Part shown: piece after piece, positions 46,146 to 56,699 of the stretch | How positions within the stretch are numbered: position 1 is the first letter of the stretch | Layout: every line of letters begins with the position of its first letter | NCBI RefSeq assembly: GCF_000321225.1 | Contig: NW_004450465.1 | Coordinates: 2,566,215-2,630,214, forward strand | Length of the DNA stretch: 64,000 nt | DNA from: Odobenus rosmarus divergens | Lineage: Eukaryota > Chordata > Mammalia > Carnivora > Odobenidae | Direction of reading: 5' to 3' | Program-made: the position numbers and the translations under genes | The notes under the pieces: model-generated | Told to the model about the DNA's origin: nothing | The model's database searches: none | What the model saw: the letters and a program-made list of their open reading frames with translations, nothing else

Positions 46146-46351
46146 AGATTTTTGTTGCTATTTATACTTCCTAATTCCTGGAAAGTCTGAAAAACAAAGT
46201 ATTACATTTGTACTGTCCTCCTCCATTTTTTACTAAAACAACAACAACAACAACCCACACTAGAACAAAACAAACAAGAAAGCAAACAACTATCCCGTTT
46301 TCATTTATTTTTTAAAATTTATTTATTTTTTATTTTTTTCTGATTTTTTTA

Positions 46352-46543
46352 AAGATTTTTATTTATTTATTTGAGAGAGCGAGAATGAGAGAGAGAGAAA
46401 GCACATGAGAGGGGGGAGGGTTGGAGGGAGAAGCAGACTCCCCGCTGAGCGGGGAGCCCGATGTGGGACTCGATCCCGGGACTCCAGGATCATGACCTGA
46501 GCCGAAGGCAGTTGCTTAACTGACTGAGCCACCCAGGCGCCCT
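46352..46543 (-). mobile_element. Carnivore SINE inserted in the tail of another SINE
   Basis: Minus copy, head complement GAGCCACCCAGGCGCCC, directly followed by the T-rich start of the next minus-strand SINE (TATTTATTTTTTAAAGATTG). Confidence 0.95.
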
Positions 46544-46755
46544 ATTTATTTTTTAAAGATTGATTTATTTATTTGAGAGAGAGAGAGAGACAGCACAAGT
46601 GGGAGGGACAGAGGTAGAAGGAGAGAGAATCTTAAGCAGACTCCATGCTGAGAGTGGAGCCTGAAGTGGGGCTCGATCTCACGACCCTGATATCATGACC
46701 TGAGCCAAAACCAAGAGTTGGACACTTAACTGACTGAGTCACCCAGGCACCTCCT
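46544..46755 (-). mobile_element. Older carnivore SINE
   Basis: Minus copy with GATCTCACGACCCTGATATCATGACCTGAGCC, AACCAAGAGTTGGACACTTAACTGACTGAGTCACCCAGGC. It is more diverged than the copy inserted at its tail. Confidence 0.93.
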
Positions 46756-46759
46756 CATC

Positions 46760-47335
46760 CTGTTTCTTAAATGGAAATTTAAAAATTTAAAAGGCAAGAA
46801 AATTTATTTCATAAATCATATCAGCCTATACCAATATTATTATAAATGCAACACATTAAGATATTAGGCATTGTTATGCCATATTGAACCATAGTCTCAT
46901 GTCTTATAAACCAAATAACATAAATATTGTAGTATTAAAACATTTCAACTTTTTATGAAACATTTTGAGACTATTAAGATGCCATGAAGACAGAGCACTT
47001 CTAGATTATAGTCTAATATCATGAACACCGTTTCCTCTGACACATTAGTTGCTGGTAATTAGTTGGTTAATCAAAAAAGTGGTCAATGCAATGAGTAGTA
47101 AATAAGTCCTAGAGATCTAATGCACAGTGTAAGGAGTATAGACCACATTGTATTATAATCATCAGACTTGCTAAGACACTTGATCTCAATTATGCCAGCC
47201 ACTAAAAAGAAATGGTGATTATATGATGTGACGGAGGTGCTACAATGGCAATCATTACAATATATAAATGCATCAAATTAACATGATGTAGACTTAAATT
47301 TACACAATGTTATAAATCAAATATATTTCAATTTT
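46760..47335. other. Intergenic DNA, nothing recognised
   Basis: AT-rich; no gene. Confidence 0.5.
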
Positions 47336-47353
47336 TAAAAAAGTGGTTGAAGG

Positions 47354-47553
47354 CATGGGGCGCCTGCGTGGCTCAGTCGGTTAAGCGTCTGCCTTCGGCT
47401 CAGGTCATGATCCCGGGGTCCTGGGATCGAGCCCTGCATCGGGCTCCCTGCTCGGCCCTGCTTCTCCCTCTCCCACTCCCCCCGCTTGGGTTCCCTCTCT
47501 CACTGTGTCTCTCTCTGTCAAATAAATAAAATAAATAAATAAATCTTAAAAAA
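47354..47553 (+). mobile_element. Young-looking carnivore SINE with 17-bp exact TSD
   Basis: Plus copy very close to the arctoid consensus, with an 11-base deletion after CTGCTCGGC. Exact TSD AAAAAAGTGGTTGAAGG at 47337-47353 and 47554-47570. Confidence 0.97.
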
Positions 47554-47694
47554 AAAAAAGTGGTTGAAGGGAGAAAATAATACCAAAAACTACGTCTTAA
47601 AATTAAGGTTTGTATATTGTGCATTTATTCACCAAATCTTCAGTGAAACGAAGTTGTTTTCTTTGAATTTAGGCCCCTGATTAGAAGTTTTGAA

Positions 47695-47846
47695 TTTCCC
47701 TTCCCTTCCTTTCTCTTCCCTTCCTTTCCCTTTCCTTCCCTCCCTCCTCCCCCCCCTTTTCCTTCTTTCCTTCCTTCCTTCTCTTCTTTACTTTCTTCCT
47801 TTCTTTCTCTCTCTCTCTCTTTCTTTCTTTCTCTTTCTTTTTCTTT
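47695..47846 (+). repeat. Polypyrimidine tract (TTCC/TTCT)n
   Basis: 152 bases containing a single purine (A at 47790): C/T-mixed CCTTCC units, then (TTCC)n, then (TC)n and (TTTC)n. The complement is a polypurine tract. Confidence 0.97.
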
Positions 47847-47927
47847 GCACAAATCACATTTATTTGCAGTATCTTCCATTTTATGGTTTCTACTTCATTA
47901 ACATGGAAATAGACTATAAAGACATTG

Positions 47928-48129
47928 CACAGGGGCCCCTGGGTGGCTCAGATTGTTAAGCGTCTGCCTTCAGCTCAGATCTCCAGGTCCTGGGATGGAG
48001 CCCAATGTTGGGGGGGGGGTCCCAGCTCAGTGGGGAGTCTGCTTCTCCCTCTCTCTCTGCCACTCTCCCTGCTTGTGTTCTCTCTGTCTCTCTCTCTGTC
48101 AAATGGGTAAATAAAATCTTAAAAAAAAA
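47928..48129 (+). mobile_element. Carnivore SINE with 12-bp TSD
   Basis: Plus copy, GGGGCCCCTGGGTGGCTCAG head, with a G9 run internally. TSD ATAAAGACATTG at 47916-47927 and 48130-48141. Confidence 0.95.
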
Positions 48130-48246
48130 ATAAAGACATTGTAGAACAGTCTGAGTGCAGAATATTTTTGGATTTTTACAATTAAGGATTTTTTTCAATT
48201 GCCTCACTTGCATGTAATTTGATAATATTTTTTAGCAACTCACTTT

Positions 48247-48441
48247 TTTAAAAGATTATTTATTTATTTATGAGAGAGAGAGCACCCATGAGCAGGGGGA
48301 GGACCACGGGGGAGGGAGAGGGACAAGTAGACGCCACACTGACTGCCAAGCCCCGCATGGGACTTGATCTTGTGACCCTGAGATGATGCCCTGAGTCAAA
48401 ACCAAGAGTCCAACACTTAGACTGAGCCACCCAGGCTACCC
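48247..48441 (-). mobile_element. Carnivore SINE with TSD
   Basis: Minus copy. TAGCAACTCACTTT at 48233-48246 and TAGCAACTCACCTT at 48442-48455. Confidence 0.95.
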
Positions 48442-48459
48442 TAGCAACTCACCTTTTAA

Positions 48460-49760
48460 GCATTTTTAAGCATTTGACTTAGTTTCCACAGAATCAGAGC
48501 CTAACTTACTTGCACTTGTATTTCTCATTTTATGTAATATTTAATTGAATTATATAATTATAATAATCAGTACAACTGGCATCAACAGACTTGAGGATAA
48601 ACAGCTGACTCTTGGGTAGCATGAAACAGTGTAGAACAGGTTTCCTAGGCTTGAGCATTCAGAGCCTTATGGCTATCAGTCAAATATGTTTTACCTTTAG
48701 GCTCTCGTTTAGAGAATTCATTTGAAATACTTTAATTTTATACTCTATGTGTTTTATGTAGAAAGGTAAAGTCAAAAGAAAAGATAGTGTAATCACAGAA
48801 AAATGAAGGATGACAGTAATTTTAAAGTAAAATTCACGGAGTAAGACGATAAAGCAATATGCTAGAGTACGTGATGTATTTGAGTTATAATTGTGAAAGA
48901 AGTATTACATTAGTGAAATATTAACGACATCAGCACTTTGGGAAGGTTTATGTGATCTCAGGGGAAATAATAGTCAAAATTCCAGACCCTAATTCTAAAT
49001 ACAGAAACAAGAACTTTCATGTATTGCAAAAGCAATGATTGTGTCACTGTGACTATTTCAGTTAAGTAATAAAAACAAAAATGTGCTTTTTATATTGCTT
49101 ATCAGTTCTTCCACCTCATCTAATTTCACATTTTCTGCACCAAATTATGACTGTGTTTGTATTGTCTACGATTACATTTTCTATTGCAGGTTATATGGCT
49201 GAGTTTTATCTTTGGAATTTCCCATGGAATTACACGAAAGAAAAATTGCAGATCTTGCACCAGTAGCTAATTTATCATATTTATCAATCTCTGAGGGGAT
49301 TCCTAGGAAATATAATCATGCACTTAGACTAAGAACTTACTATATGGCATATGAATACAGAAGAGAACTAACTACCCACGGAAATTTCTTGGAAGACTGC
49401 CTGTGCCCTAAAAGGTGCAAAACTGGTAAAGTAAATATTTATTAGGCATGTATAATTTCCATAGCTGGATTAGTGAGTAATAAAATACACACTGGTTCAG
49501 TGACTGATGTTGCTCTCTCTCCCTACGTTAACTGTACACTTCTAATAACGCAGGGTATGTTCACATGAAGGGATAAACAAGGTAAGTGGAATCCTTTTAT
49601 CTATATCCTAATGGCTATTCTAGAAGACTATGCCACTCAATATTGAACAAAAATGGAAAACTTCAGTTGTTTTTGTTTTGTCTAACTTTCTATCTAATTG
49701 AATCCTCGATAACAAGTAGATAAAGCATCACTATATTGGAATTTTTTATCTAGATGTATT
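48460..49760. other. Intergenic DNA; one exon-like segment
   Basis: No gene proven. 49190-49425 has an acceptor-like tract ending CTATTGCAG and a donor-like AACTG|GTAAAG, but its longest frame has a TGA at 49200-49202, so at most it is a non-coding exon. Confidence 0.4.
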
Positions 49761-49789
49761 CCTTTTTAAACTTTTTTGTGTTTTTTTTT

Positions 49790-50460
49790 TATTGTGGTAA
49801 AATGTACATAATGTAAAACTCACCATTTTAACTATTTTGAGGTGCAAATTTGGTGGCATTAAGTATATTCACAATGTTGTGCGACCACCACTGTTACCCA
49901 CTTCCAGAACTTTCATCATCCCCAACAGAAACTTCTCATCCGTTAAAATAATAACTCCCCATTTTCCCATGTTCTTAGCCCCTGCTAACCTCTATTATCC
50001 TTTCTGTCTCTATGAGTTTGCCTATCCTAAGTACCTCCTATAAATGAAATCATACGATATTTGTCCCTGTGTGTTTGGCTTATTTCACTTGGCATAATTC
50101 TTTGTAGGTTCATCCATGCTGTAGCATGGATCAGAATTTCATTCCTTTTTAAGGCTGAATAATATTCCATTTTATATATATACATATACATATACATATG
50201 TATATATATACACACACATAACAAACACATACACCATTTTGCTTACTCATTCATCTGTTAATGAACATTTGAGTTGTTTCCACCTTTCAGCCGTTGTGAA
50301 CAATGCTACTGTTAACATTGGTGTGGAAAAATCCGTATGAGTGCCTGCTTTAAATTCTTTTGTTTATATATCTGGGAATGGAATTGCTAGGTCATATGGT
50401 AATTCGATGTTTAATTTTTGAGAAACCATCAAACTGTTTTCCAGAGTGGCTGCACAGTTT
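49790..50460 (-). mobile_element. Old L1 3' region, part 1
   Basis: TATTGTGGTAAAATGTACATAATGTAAAACTCACCATTTTAACTATTTT, TTGTGCGACCACCACTGTTACCCAC, ATCATACGATATTTGTCCCTGTGTG, GGTTCATCCATGCTGTAGC, and AATAATATTCCATTTTATATATA are inverse old-L1 motifs. Interrupted at 50474 by a SINE cluster and continued from 51062. Confidence 0.88.
50161..50232 (+). repeat. (TATACA)n/(CA)n low-complexity tract
   Basis: TATATACATATACATATACAT followed by TATATATACACACACAT inside the L1. Confidence 0.9.
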
Positions 50461-50473
50461 TAAATTCCTATCA

Positions 50474-50661
50474 ACAGGGCGCCTGGGTGGCTCAGTTGGT
50501 TAAGCAACTGCCTTCGGCTCAGGTCATGATCCTGGGGTCCTGGGGATTGGGCCCCACATCGGGCTCTCTGCTCAGCTGGAGCCTACGTCTCCCTCTTCCT
50601 GCCGCTCCCCCTGTTTGTACTCTTGATCTCTCAAATAAATACATAAAAGCTTAAAAAAAAA
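50474..50661 (+). mobile_element. Carnivore SINE A of nested cluster
   Basis: Full head GGGCGCCTGGGTGGCTCAG directly follows the outer TSD copy TAAATTCCTATCA (50461-50473). Its tail (AAGCTTAAAAAAAAA) is the target of SINE B. Confidence 0.95.
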
Positions 50662-50857
50662 GGGCGCCTGGGTGGCTCAGTTGATTAAGCGACTGCCTTC
50701 GGCTCAGGTCATGATCCTGGAGTCCCGGGATCAAGTCCCGCATCGGGCTCCCTGCTCAGCAGGGAGTCTGCTTCTCCCTCTGACCCTCTTCCCTCTCGTG
50801 CTCGCTATCTCTCGTTCTCTCTCTCTCTCAAATAAATAAATAAAAACTTTAAAAAAA
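50662..50857 (+). mobile_element. Carnivore SINE B, inserted in SINE A's tail
   Basis: Full-length plus copy. AAGCTTAAAAAAAA-type sequence on both sides (50648-50661 and 50858-50871) marks insertion in the A tail. Confidence 0.94.
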
Positions 50858-50875
50858 AAGCTTAAAAAAAAAAAA

Positions 50876-51048
50876 GCATCTGCCTTTGGCTCAGGTCATG
50901 ATCCCGGTTCTGGGACGGAGCCCCGCGTTGGGCTCCCTGCTCAGTGGAGAGCCTGCTTCTCCCTCTCTTCCCTGCTTGTGTTCTCTCTTGCTATCTCATT
51001 CTCTCTCTCTCAAATAAAATCTTTAAAATAAACACATAAATAAATAAA
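50876..51048 (+). mobile_element. 5'-truncated carnivore SINE C of nested cluster
   Basis: Starts GCATCTGCCTTTGGCTCAGG without the first ~30 bases of the head. Its tail abuts the second outer TSD copy TAAATTCCTATCA (51049-51061), which is shared with SINE A. Confidence 0.93.
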
Positions 51049-51061
51049 TAAATTCCTATCA

Positions 51062-51235
51062 GCAATGCACAGGGTTCAAGTTTCTCCATATCCTTTGCCA
51101 ACACTTGCTATTTTCCATTTTTAAATATTCTAATGGATGAGCAGCATCTCACTGTGGCTTTGATTTGAATCTCCCTAATGATTAGTGATGTTGAGCATCT
51201 TTTTTGCGTTTATTGGCCACTTGTATATCTTCAGC
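51062..51235 (-). mobile_element. Old L1 3' region, part 2
   Basis: GCAATGCACAGGGTTCAAGTTTCTCCATATCCTTTGCCAACACTTG and GATTAGTGATGTTGAGCATCTTTTTTGCG continue the inverse L1 broken by the SINE cluster. Confidence 0.88.
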
Positions 51236-51533
51236 TAGCCCAGTTTGCTTGACTGGGTTAGAGGATGGAGGTGACTCAGGCCTTAACTCTGAAAGGTTTG
51301 AGACATGATTGGCCACTGAGGTCTATGACTGCTTCAATCACCTGTTCATAATTATTTCTAGACATGGAGACACAAAAAGATGCCCTCATGAATCCTTTGA
51401 GTTACACACATAATCCTGCCTCGCTTCTCATGGTAATCAGGGTTTATTTTCTCTAACAATAGAGTAACTTCTTCCTTTGACTGCTGGTCCACTGGCATGA
51501 GGAGCCCAAAGAGACAGGTGCGGGGCGGGGAGG

Positions 51534-51719
51534 GGGGCACCTGAGTGGCTCAGTCGGTTAAGCGTCTGCCTTTGGCTCAGGTCATGATCCTGGAGTCCTG
51601 GGATGGAGCCCTGTGTCAGGCTCCCTGCTCAGCGGAAAGCCTGCTTCTACCTCTGTTGCTCCCCCTGTTTGTGCGTGCTCTCTCTCTCATAAATAAATAA
51701 ATAAAATCTTTAAAAAAAA
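51534..51719 (+). mobile_element. Carnivore SINE
   Basis: Plus copy, GGGGCACCTGAGTGGCTCAGTCGG head, tail AAATAAATAAATAAAATC. TSD unclear (AAAGAGACAGG/AAAGAGAGATGG). Confidence 0.93.
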
Positions 51720-52600
51720 GAGAGATGGGTTAGTAGTCAGAATTTCTAGTTAAGTGAAATTCTTACTGTGTTCTCTGGTAGAAGGATTCTCTTGAGAATG
51801 AGAATTTAATCTGGCAAAATCTAGAGTTTCAGAGAAGGAAAGCACAGAATCTGAAAACATGTCACTGATAATGATGGTGAAAGTGATTAATCTCACTTCT
51901 TGTTTTCTGGACCTATGTATTCCAACCATGGGGGACGTAGCACCATTTATAGATCACTGATTTAAAGCTTTCACTACATTTTGGGGACTGTGCTCTCCCC
52001 CACCCCCATTCCCAGAATGTTGTCCTTGAATTGGAGAGTTACTTGAGCCTATAAAAGTTTATTCAAGCACCTAATAAGCTAGATGCTTCGGGGTCAAGAG
52101 GTATGTGAGAAAACCAGTATATCTAGTGCTCATGTGCCCACTGACACACCCCTTTGGCCAAAAGATGGGTCCCTTCCTTAGAGGTAATATGTCAGTTGCT
52201 GTGCTGATAGACCAGTCACTCTAGAAGCCTCTGGAACTGTCCCCCACACCGTCCCAGCTCAGCCAACATAGTGAATCAGAGAAAATGCAATGTCTAGTGC
52301 CTCCATCAATACTTAAAGAATTCAGGACTAGAGATCTCCATAATATGCCTGTGCAATCCACTTTAGTCCCTACAAAACGTTTCAAATAAAAACATTTCAG
52401 GCTACAATCATTACCACCATTAAGTACCATAGTTATTGCAAAGCCCAACACTTCACTTGACTTTCACCCATATCTCAATCTTTCACAACTGAGAGTCTCG
52501 GCAATTGCAATGGGGTCTTATTGCTGTCTGTGACTGATCCAGTTGCCAAATCCCATCCTATGCGCCTGTCTTCTAGGGCTCCTAGGAAAGAGACCCGATG
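51720..52600. other. Intergenic DNA, nothing recognised
   Basis: Less AT-rich than average; no gene found. Confidence 0.5.
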
Positions 52601-52604
52601 GTCT

Positions 52605-53420
52605 GGGTTTAGTGTCTTAGATCATGTTTCCTCAGAAATGTACCCTGAGGTGGATATTGAAATGCAGAGGTTTTGTGCCTGCTTTGGCAGCACAGAAACT
52701 AAAACTGGAAATGCAGGGGGTTTATTGGGAAGTGTTCTCGAGACCACCACAGGTGAGGGGGTAAGGAAGGCAGGCGTGAGCAGAGGGAGAAGTTCAACTG
52801 TGATGCAGTTATAACAAAGGGTTTGGCAGATCCCTGGAAATCTCTGAAGCTGAGTTTGCCCTTCAGGGATGTCTCAAATCGAGGCAAGGCTCCTTCGCTC
52901 CCAGTCATGGGTTAGGCCGTGGGAGGGGCTGTCGATGTGGCTGAAGCAGCTTCCTTTGGCCGCTGGCAACACGCTAAAAGGTGCTCAGCTGTGAACCACC
53001 AGCAGTCACCAGTCCCGGCGGTGGCAGGGAGGAATGCTGTGGGCCAAGGGCAGATCTGGGTGGTACGCCACCGCACTTAGTACACTTAACGCGGAAGCAG
53101 AGTTGAGACAGATGAATTGCCGCAGATACTCTATTTGGGAAGTGATCTCAGGGCGCCACAGGAGAGTGAAAAAGGAGGAAGGAAAACCAGTGCAAAAGTG
53201 TGCTATTCAACTGGTTGCTGCATTAGAAGACTGCCCCTCAGTTCTGTGAAATCTTCTGAGGGGCTGTAGGAAATGCGTCCCAGAAGCTTCCACCTGGGGA
53301 AGAAAGAGAGAAGCATTTATCAATTGGCTCTCATTGGTCAAGGGTAAAGCCGTTAAATCTCCCCGTGGTTCTGGGTTTCCTGTGCATGAGAAAAGCTGCT
53401 ATCAGGTTGCATCTATAAGA
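52605..53420 (-). mobile_element. Possible ancient LTR-like repeat, inverted
   Basis: GAAATGCAGGGGGTTTATTGGGAAGTGTTCTCGAGACCACC and TCTCATTGGTCAAGGGTAAAG resemble inverted LTR sequence (reverse of an AATAAA-bearing end). It has more CpG and G+C than its flanks. Family not named. Confidence 0.4.
52675..52708 (+). pseudogene. Second 3'-truncated U6 snRNA retropseudogene with TSD
   Basis: GTGCCTGCTTTGGCAGCACA, then GAAACTAAAACTGG(AA), aligns to U6 nucleotides 1 to ~36 with a few substitutions and the same 5' start. It is bounded by GAAATGCAGAGGTTT (from 52659) and GAAATGCAGGGGGTTT (from 52708), an imperfect TSD. Older-looking than the copy at 20083. Not functional: the 3' two-thirds of U6 is absent. 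Confidence 0.85.
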
Positions 53421-53609
53421 AGCTCATAGAAGCCAGTATGGAATGGGTTACCTCAGAACAGGGTAGGAATGAAGGGGTCTACCAAAGCTATCTAATGCTT
53501 CTGGAAATACCCGGCAGAGTTTAAGATGTAAACACTTTATAACCCACAAATTCCACTTAAAGAAGTTTATACTCCAGAAATTTGTGCTTATAGAGGCAAA
53601 TACCTGTGT

Positions 53610-53825
53610 GAATTTGACAGGTTCTGGGGCCAACTGCCTGGGTTTAAGGCCGAGTTCTGTCATTGTAAATGAGGCACCTGTCAATCTGTCATGTCTCAAA
53701 CAGGGTTGCTATGTGAGAGTATTAAATGTTGCTGAGACTATTAAATAAATTAAACCATGCAATTGGCTTTGGACAGTGCTTTGCCCATAGTAAGGTCTCT
53801 ATGCATGCCAGTTATTATTAATATT
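53610..53825 (+). mobile_element. MIR SINE
   Basis: TTCTGGGGCCAACTGCCTGGGTTTAAGGCCGAGTTCTGTCATT and GACAGTGCTTTGCCCATAGTAAGGTCTCTATGCATGCCAGTTATTATTA fit MIR with a diverged centre. Confidence 0.85.
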
Positions 53826-54069
53826 ACTCTTAACAAGGATATTGGTTAAAGCTACTGTTTGTAGAGACAAAAGAGGAGAAACAGCCTAAATACTAGGTAA
53901 AGAAATTATAGTACAGCCATACACAGGAAACTATCATATGCAACATATGTTGTAATGAAAAAAAAAAAAACAGAGCAAAGCCAAGTGTAGAAAAGAGTGT
54001 CTAGTTTGTGCTCTTATTTGTGTAAAAAGCACATGTAAGTACATGTGCAAGAGAGATTATTAGTGTTTC

Positions 54070-54365
54070 CCAAATGCTGGCTCTTCTGCTTCCTGGGCAC
54101 ACAGAAGATTGCTCTTTGCAGTTAAGTGGACCATGTGATTATCTCTGGCCAGGGTGAGTCCAAGCAGGAGAGAAAAGCTCCTGTGCAACCTTCCAGCTCC
54201 CTCTTCCTGGAAGACACACGCTGGGATGGTGGTGTCACAGGGTGATGTAGCTTAAACATGTCGTTTGATACAAAACCAAAAACCTTTGTTGTGTCCAGCC
54301 ACAGAGATACTGGGTTAAATTTGCTACCACCGCATAACCCAGCCTACCTGGGCTAGTATAATATG
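54070..54365 (+). mobile_element. Unclassified ancient LTR/MER-like repeat
   Basis: GTGGACCATGTGATTATCTCTGGCC and the end CTTTGTTGTGTCCAGCCACAGAGATACTGGG...CCGCATAACCCAGCCTACCTGGGCTAGTATAAT match a widespread mammalian repeat end. Name uncertain. Confidence 0.45.
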
Positions 54366-54538
54366 ATTCTGTAGAGGAGACAGAAAAATGAAAGCCCTAG
54401 TTTTTCCTAGGGAGGAAAACCAGGGGACCTAGAGTCAGGGGTTGGAGGGAGACCTATTTTGTCCTCTATATCTTTTCATGTCACCTGAATCTTTAAACTA
54501 CAAGTGTAAATAAATTTTTTTAAAATTTAAAAAATTTT

Positions 54539-54738
54539 GGGGGCACTGGGGTGGCTCAGTCATTTGGGCATCCGACTCTTGATTTTGGCTCAGGTCATGA
54601 TCTCAGGGTCGTGGGTTCAAGCCCCACGTAGGGCTCCATGCTCAGCGGGGAGTTTGCTTGAGATTCTCTCTCTCCCTCTGCCTTTCCCCCTCTTATGCTC
54701 TCTCTCTCTCTCAAATAATAAATAAATAAGTCATTTTA
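54539..54738 (+). mobile_element. Carnivore SINE (older type)
   Basis: Plus copy: GGGGGCACTGGGGTGGCTCAGTCATTTGGGCATCCGACTCTTGATTTTGGCTCAGGTCATGATC and TTCAAGCCCCACGTAGGGC. Confidence 0.94.
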
Positions 54739-54739
54739 A

Positions 54740-55785
54740 AAACTTTAACATTAAGTACAGTTTGGGTTAGACAGGAACCATTAACCCTCCCTAAAACTTA
54801 GAAGGTGCAGCCCACATCCCCCTCGAAACAAGAACAAAAAGACAAAACAACCTCCCCCCACTCCCCGAAAAAGACAAAAGCACAGAAATCATTTAGCCAG
54901 ATTATGTTATTTTCTCCAAGGATGTTTAGCAGCTTGAATAAAGATGCAGAAAAAGAACCTTTCGGAAAGAAGGGCAGTAAAGACAGGAAGGAGTGGGGTC
55001 TGTGGTCGTGCATGGATGGGGAGAAAGTGGTGGAGCTATAGCACTGAAGTTCTTGAAGGGGTTTATGCCGTGGTACCAGTGAGGAAGTAATGTGGAGAAA
55101 TAGGTGCTCGTGACTGGGGAGTCAGACACCTGAGGAAAAAATTTTTACTAGTTATGATGAGGTCTGAGAACTGGCAATCGAGGTAGGGTAAAGGGAAGGT
55201 AGCATGATTTTGATATTTTAATGCAACTCCTATAAAACTTGGTCTTGTTTGATTATCTCATTATGCTTATAATATTCTGAGTGATTTCAAAATACATTGC
55301 ATATTTCATAACATAGATGGTGACAATGAGAGAAATCTTCATCATTTTCCTTCAAGAGCTTTTGCAAAGAAATCTATGATTTTTTGTAGGTTTTACCTGC
55401 AAAGGATGGTATGACGTATTGCTCATCACTAGTGACCAAGCTGGATATTTGCAGGACAGCTATGACAAAAAAGGATGGCAGTTTCACAATAAGGGTGAAT
55501 AATGGACAAGATAAAAGATAACCTTGACAGAGAACCCAGTTAAGAGGGAAATTGGAAAGTATTTAAAGATCCTGATTTAAAGTATTTAAAGATACCAATG
55601 GGCCATTCTATGGGATTGCATCTAAAATAATAAACAATATTTATACAGATGATTTCCTTGAGTTGCACAAATTTTTTCTTAGTGAGTAGAGAACTATGGC
55701 ATTTTGGAAAATAGATGAAGGATTCTACTAATATGAAATAATAGAGCCTTCCTCAGTAATACTATAGCAAATGTTGTGGAAGAAA
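54740..55785. other. Intergenic DNA, nothing recognised
   Basis: No gene or named repeat. Confidence 0.5.
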
Positions 55786-55789
55786 ATTA

Positions 55790-56030
55790 ATCAATCATAG
55801 TAGTTATTCAGCCCCTACTGTGTGCCTGGACAGGGGGAGCTGTTTGAAGAGCTAGGTAATCCCTGATTTTAAGGTACTTTTGGTTCATTTGGAGAGATGT
55901 AGAATAATGGAATACTCTTCACAAGAAAGATGGAAATAAAACATGATAGTAACCACTGGTGAATTGCAAGGTAAAGAATAAAAGTGGTATAAAAATTCAG
56001 AGAAAGGTGAGCTCAGGGTAGTTGAAATAT
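55790..56030 (-). mobile_element. L2-like fragment
   Basis: TTATTCAGCCCCTACTGTGTGCCTGGACAGGGGGAGC and a later GAATTGCAAGGTAAAGAATAAAAGTGG block resemble an inverted L2 end region. Confidence 0.45.
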
Positions 56031-56044
56031 ATGTTGAGGGCTCA

Positions 56045-56215
56045 GTGGAAGTTACTGTCGGCTGGGTTCAGAACCGAAGCCCCAGGTTAGAATCTGCTGC
56101 TGTCGTTTACTAGCTTGTGACTTCGAACAAGTTTATTGAATTTGCCTGTTCCTTAATTTGTAAAGTAGGAGTGACGGTACACGCCTTGCAGTACTGTAAA
56201 GAGTGTGCCAGTCGC
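56045..56215 (+). mobile_element. MIR SINE
   Basis: CGTTTACTAGCTTGTGACTTCGAACAAGTTTATTGAATTTGCCTGTTCCTTAATTTGTAAAGTAGGAGTGACGGTACACGCCTTGCAGTACTGTAAAGAGTG follows the MIR core. Confidence 0.85.
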
Positions 56216-56224
56216 TGAACTCTT

Positions 56225-56660
56225 GTCCTCAGATCTGTTTCCTGCCCTTTCTGTATCACAGTCAAGTGGGGGTGGCAAGAAGCTCCATTTCCCGAGTGCT
56301 CTGCACTGAACTGAGTCCTGCTAGATTCAAATATTGGAGCTCCTCAGCCCCCAAGATGATTGGATCTGAAGATAGTTTCCTTAGGACATAACTAAAGTTA
56401 AATGAGGGCATAAGTGTGGGGCTCCAATCCAATAGGGCTGTGGCCTTAGAAGAAGAGGAAGAGAGAGATCTCTGTCTCTCTCCTCTATGTCAGGACACAG
56501 CAAATATGTAGGAAGAGAATCCGCACCAGAAACAGACCACGCTGGCACCTTGATCTTGGACTTTCCAGCTCCCAGAACTCTGAGAAATACGTTTCTGTTG
56601 TTTAAGCCACCCCCAGCCTATGGCGTTTTCTTAAGGCGGCCCACGCTGACTCCTAGAGCG
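56225..56660 (+). mobile_element. MLT1-type LTR
   Basis: TTAAATGAGGGCATAAGTGTGGGGCTCCAATCCAATAGGGCTGTGGCCTTAGAAGAAGAGGAAG, CTTGATCTTGGACTTTCCAGCTCCCAGAACTCTGAGAAATACGTTTCTGTTGTTTAAGCCACCC follow the MLT1 order. 56225-56310 may be part of a different repeat. Confidence 0.75.
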
Positions 56661-56699
56661 GGTTTCCACCTCAGGAGCGTCAGGCCAATGGCAGATACA

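Noticed and set aside
47695..47846. Coding frame in the pyrimidine tract (Phe/Pro/Leu/Ser repeats)
   Set aside because: Simple-sequence translation, not a protein.
52521..52814. 97-codon plus-strand frame
   Set aside because: It runs across the U6 fragment and an LTR-like repeat; no domain.
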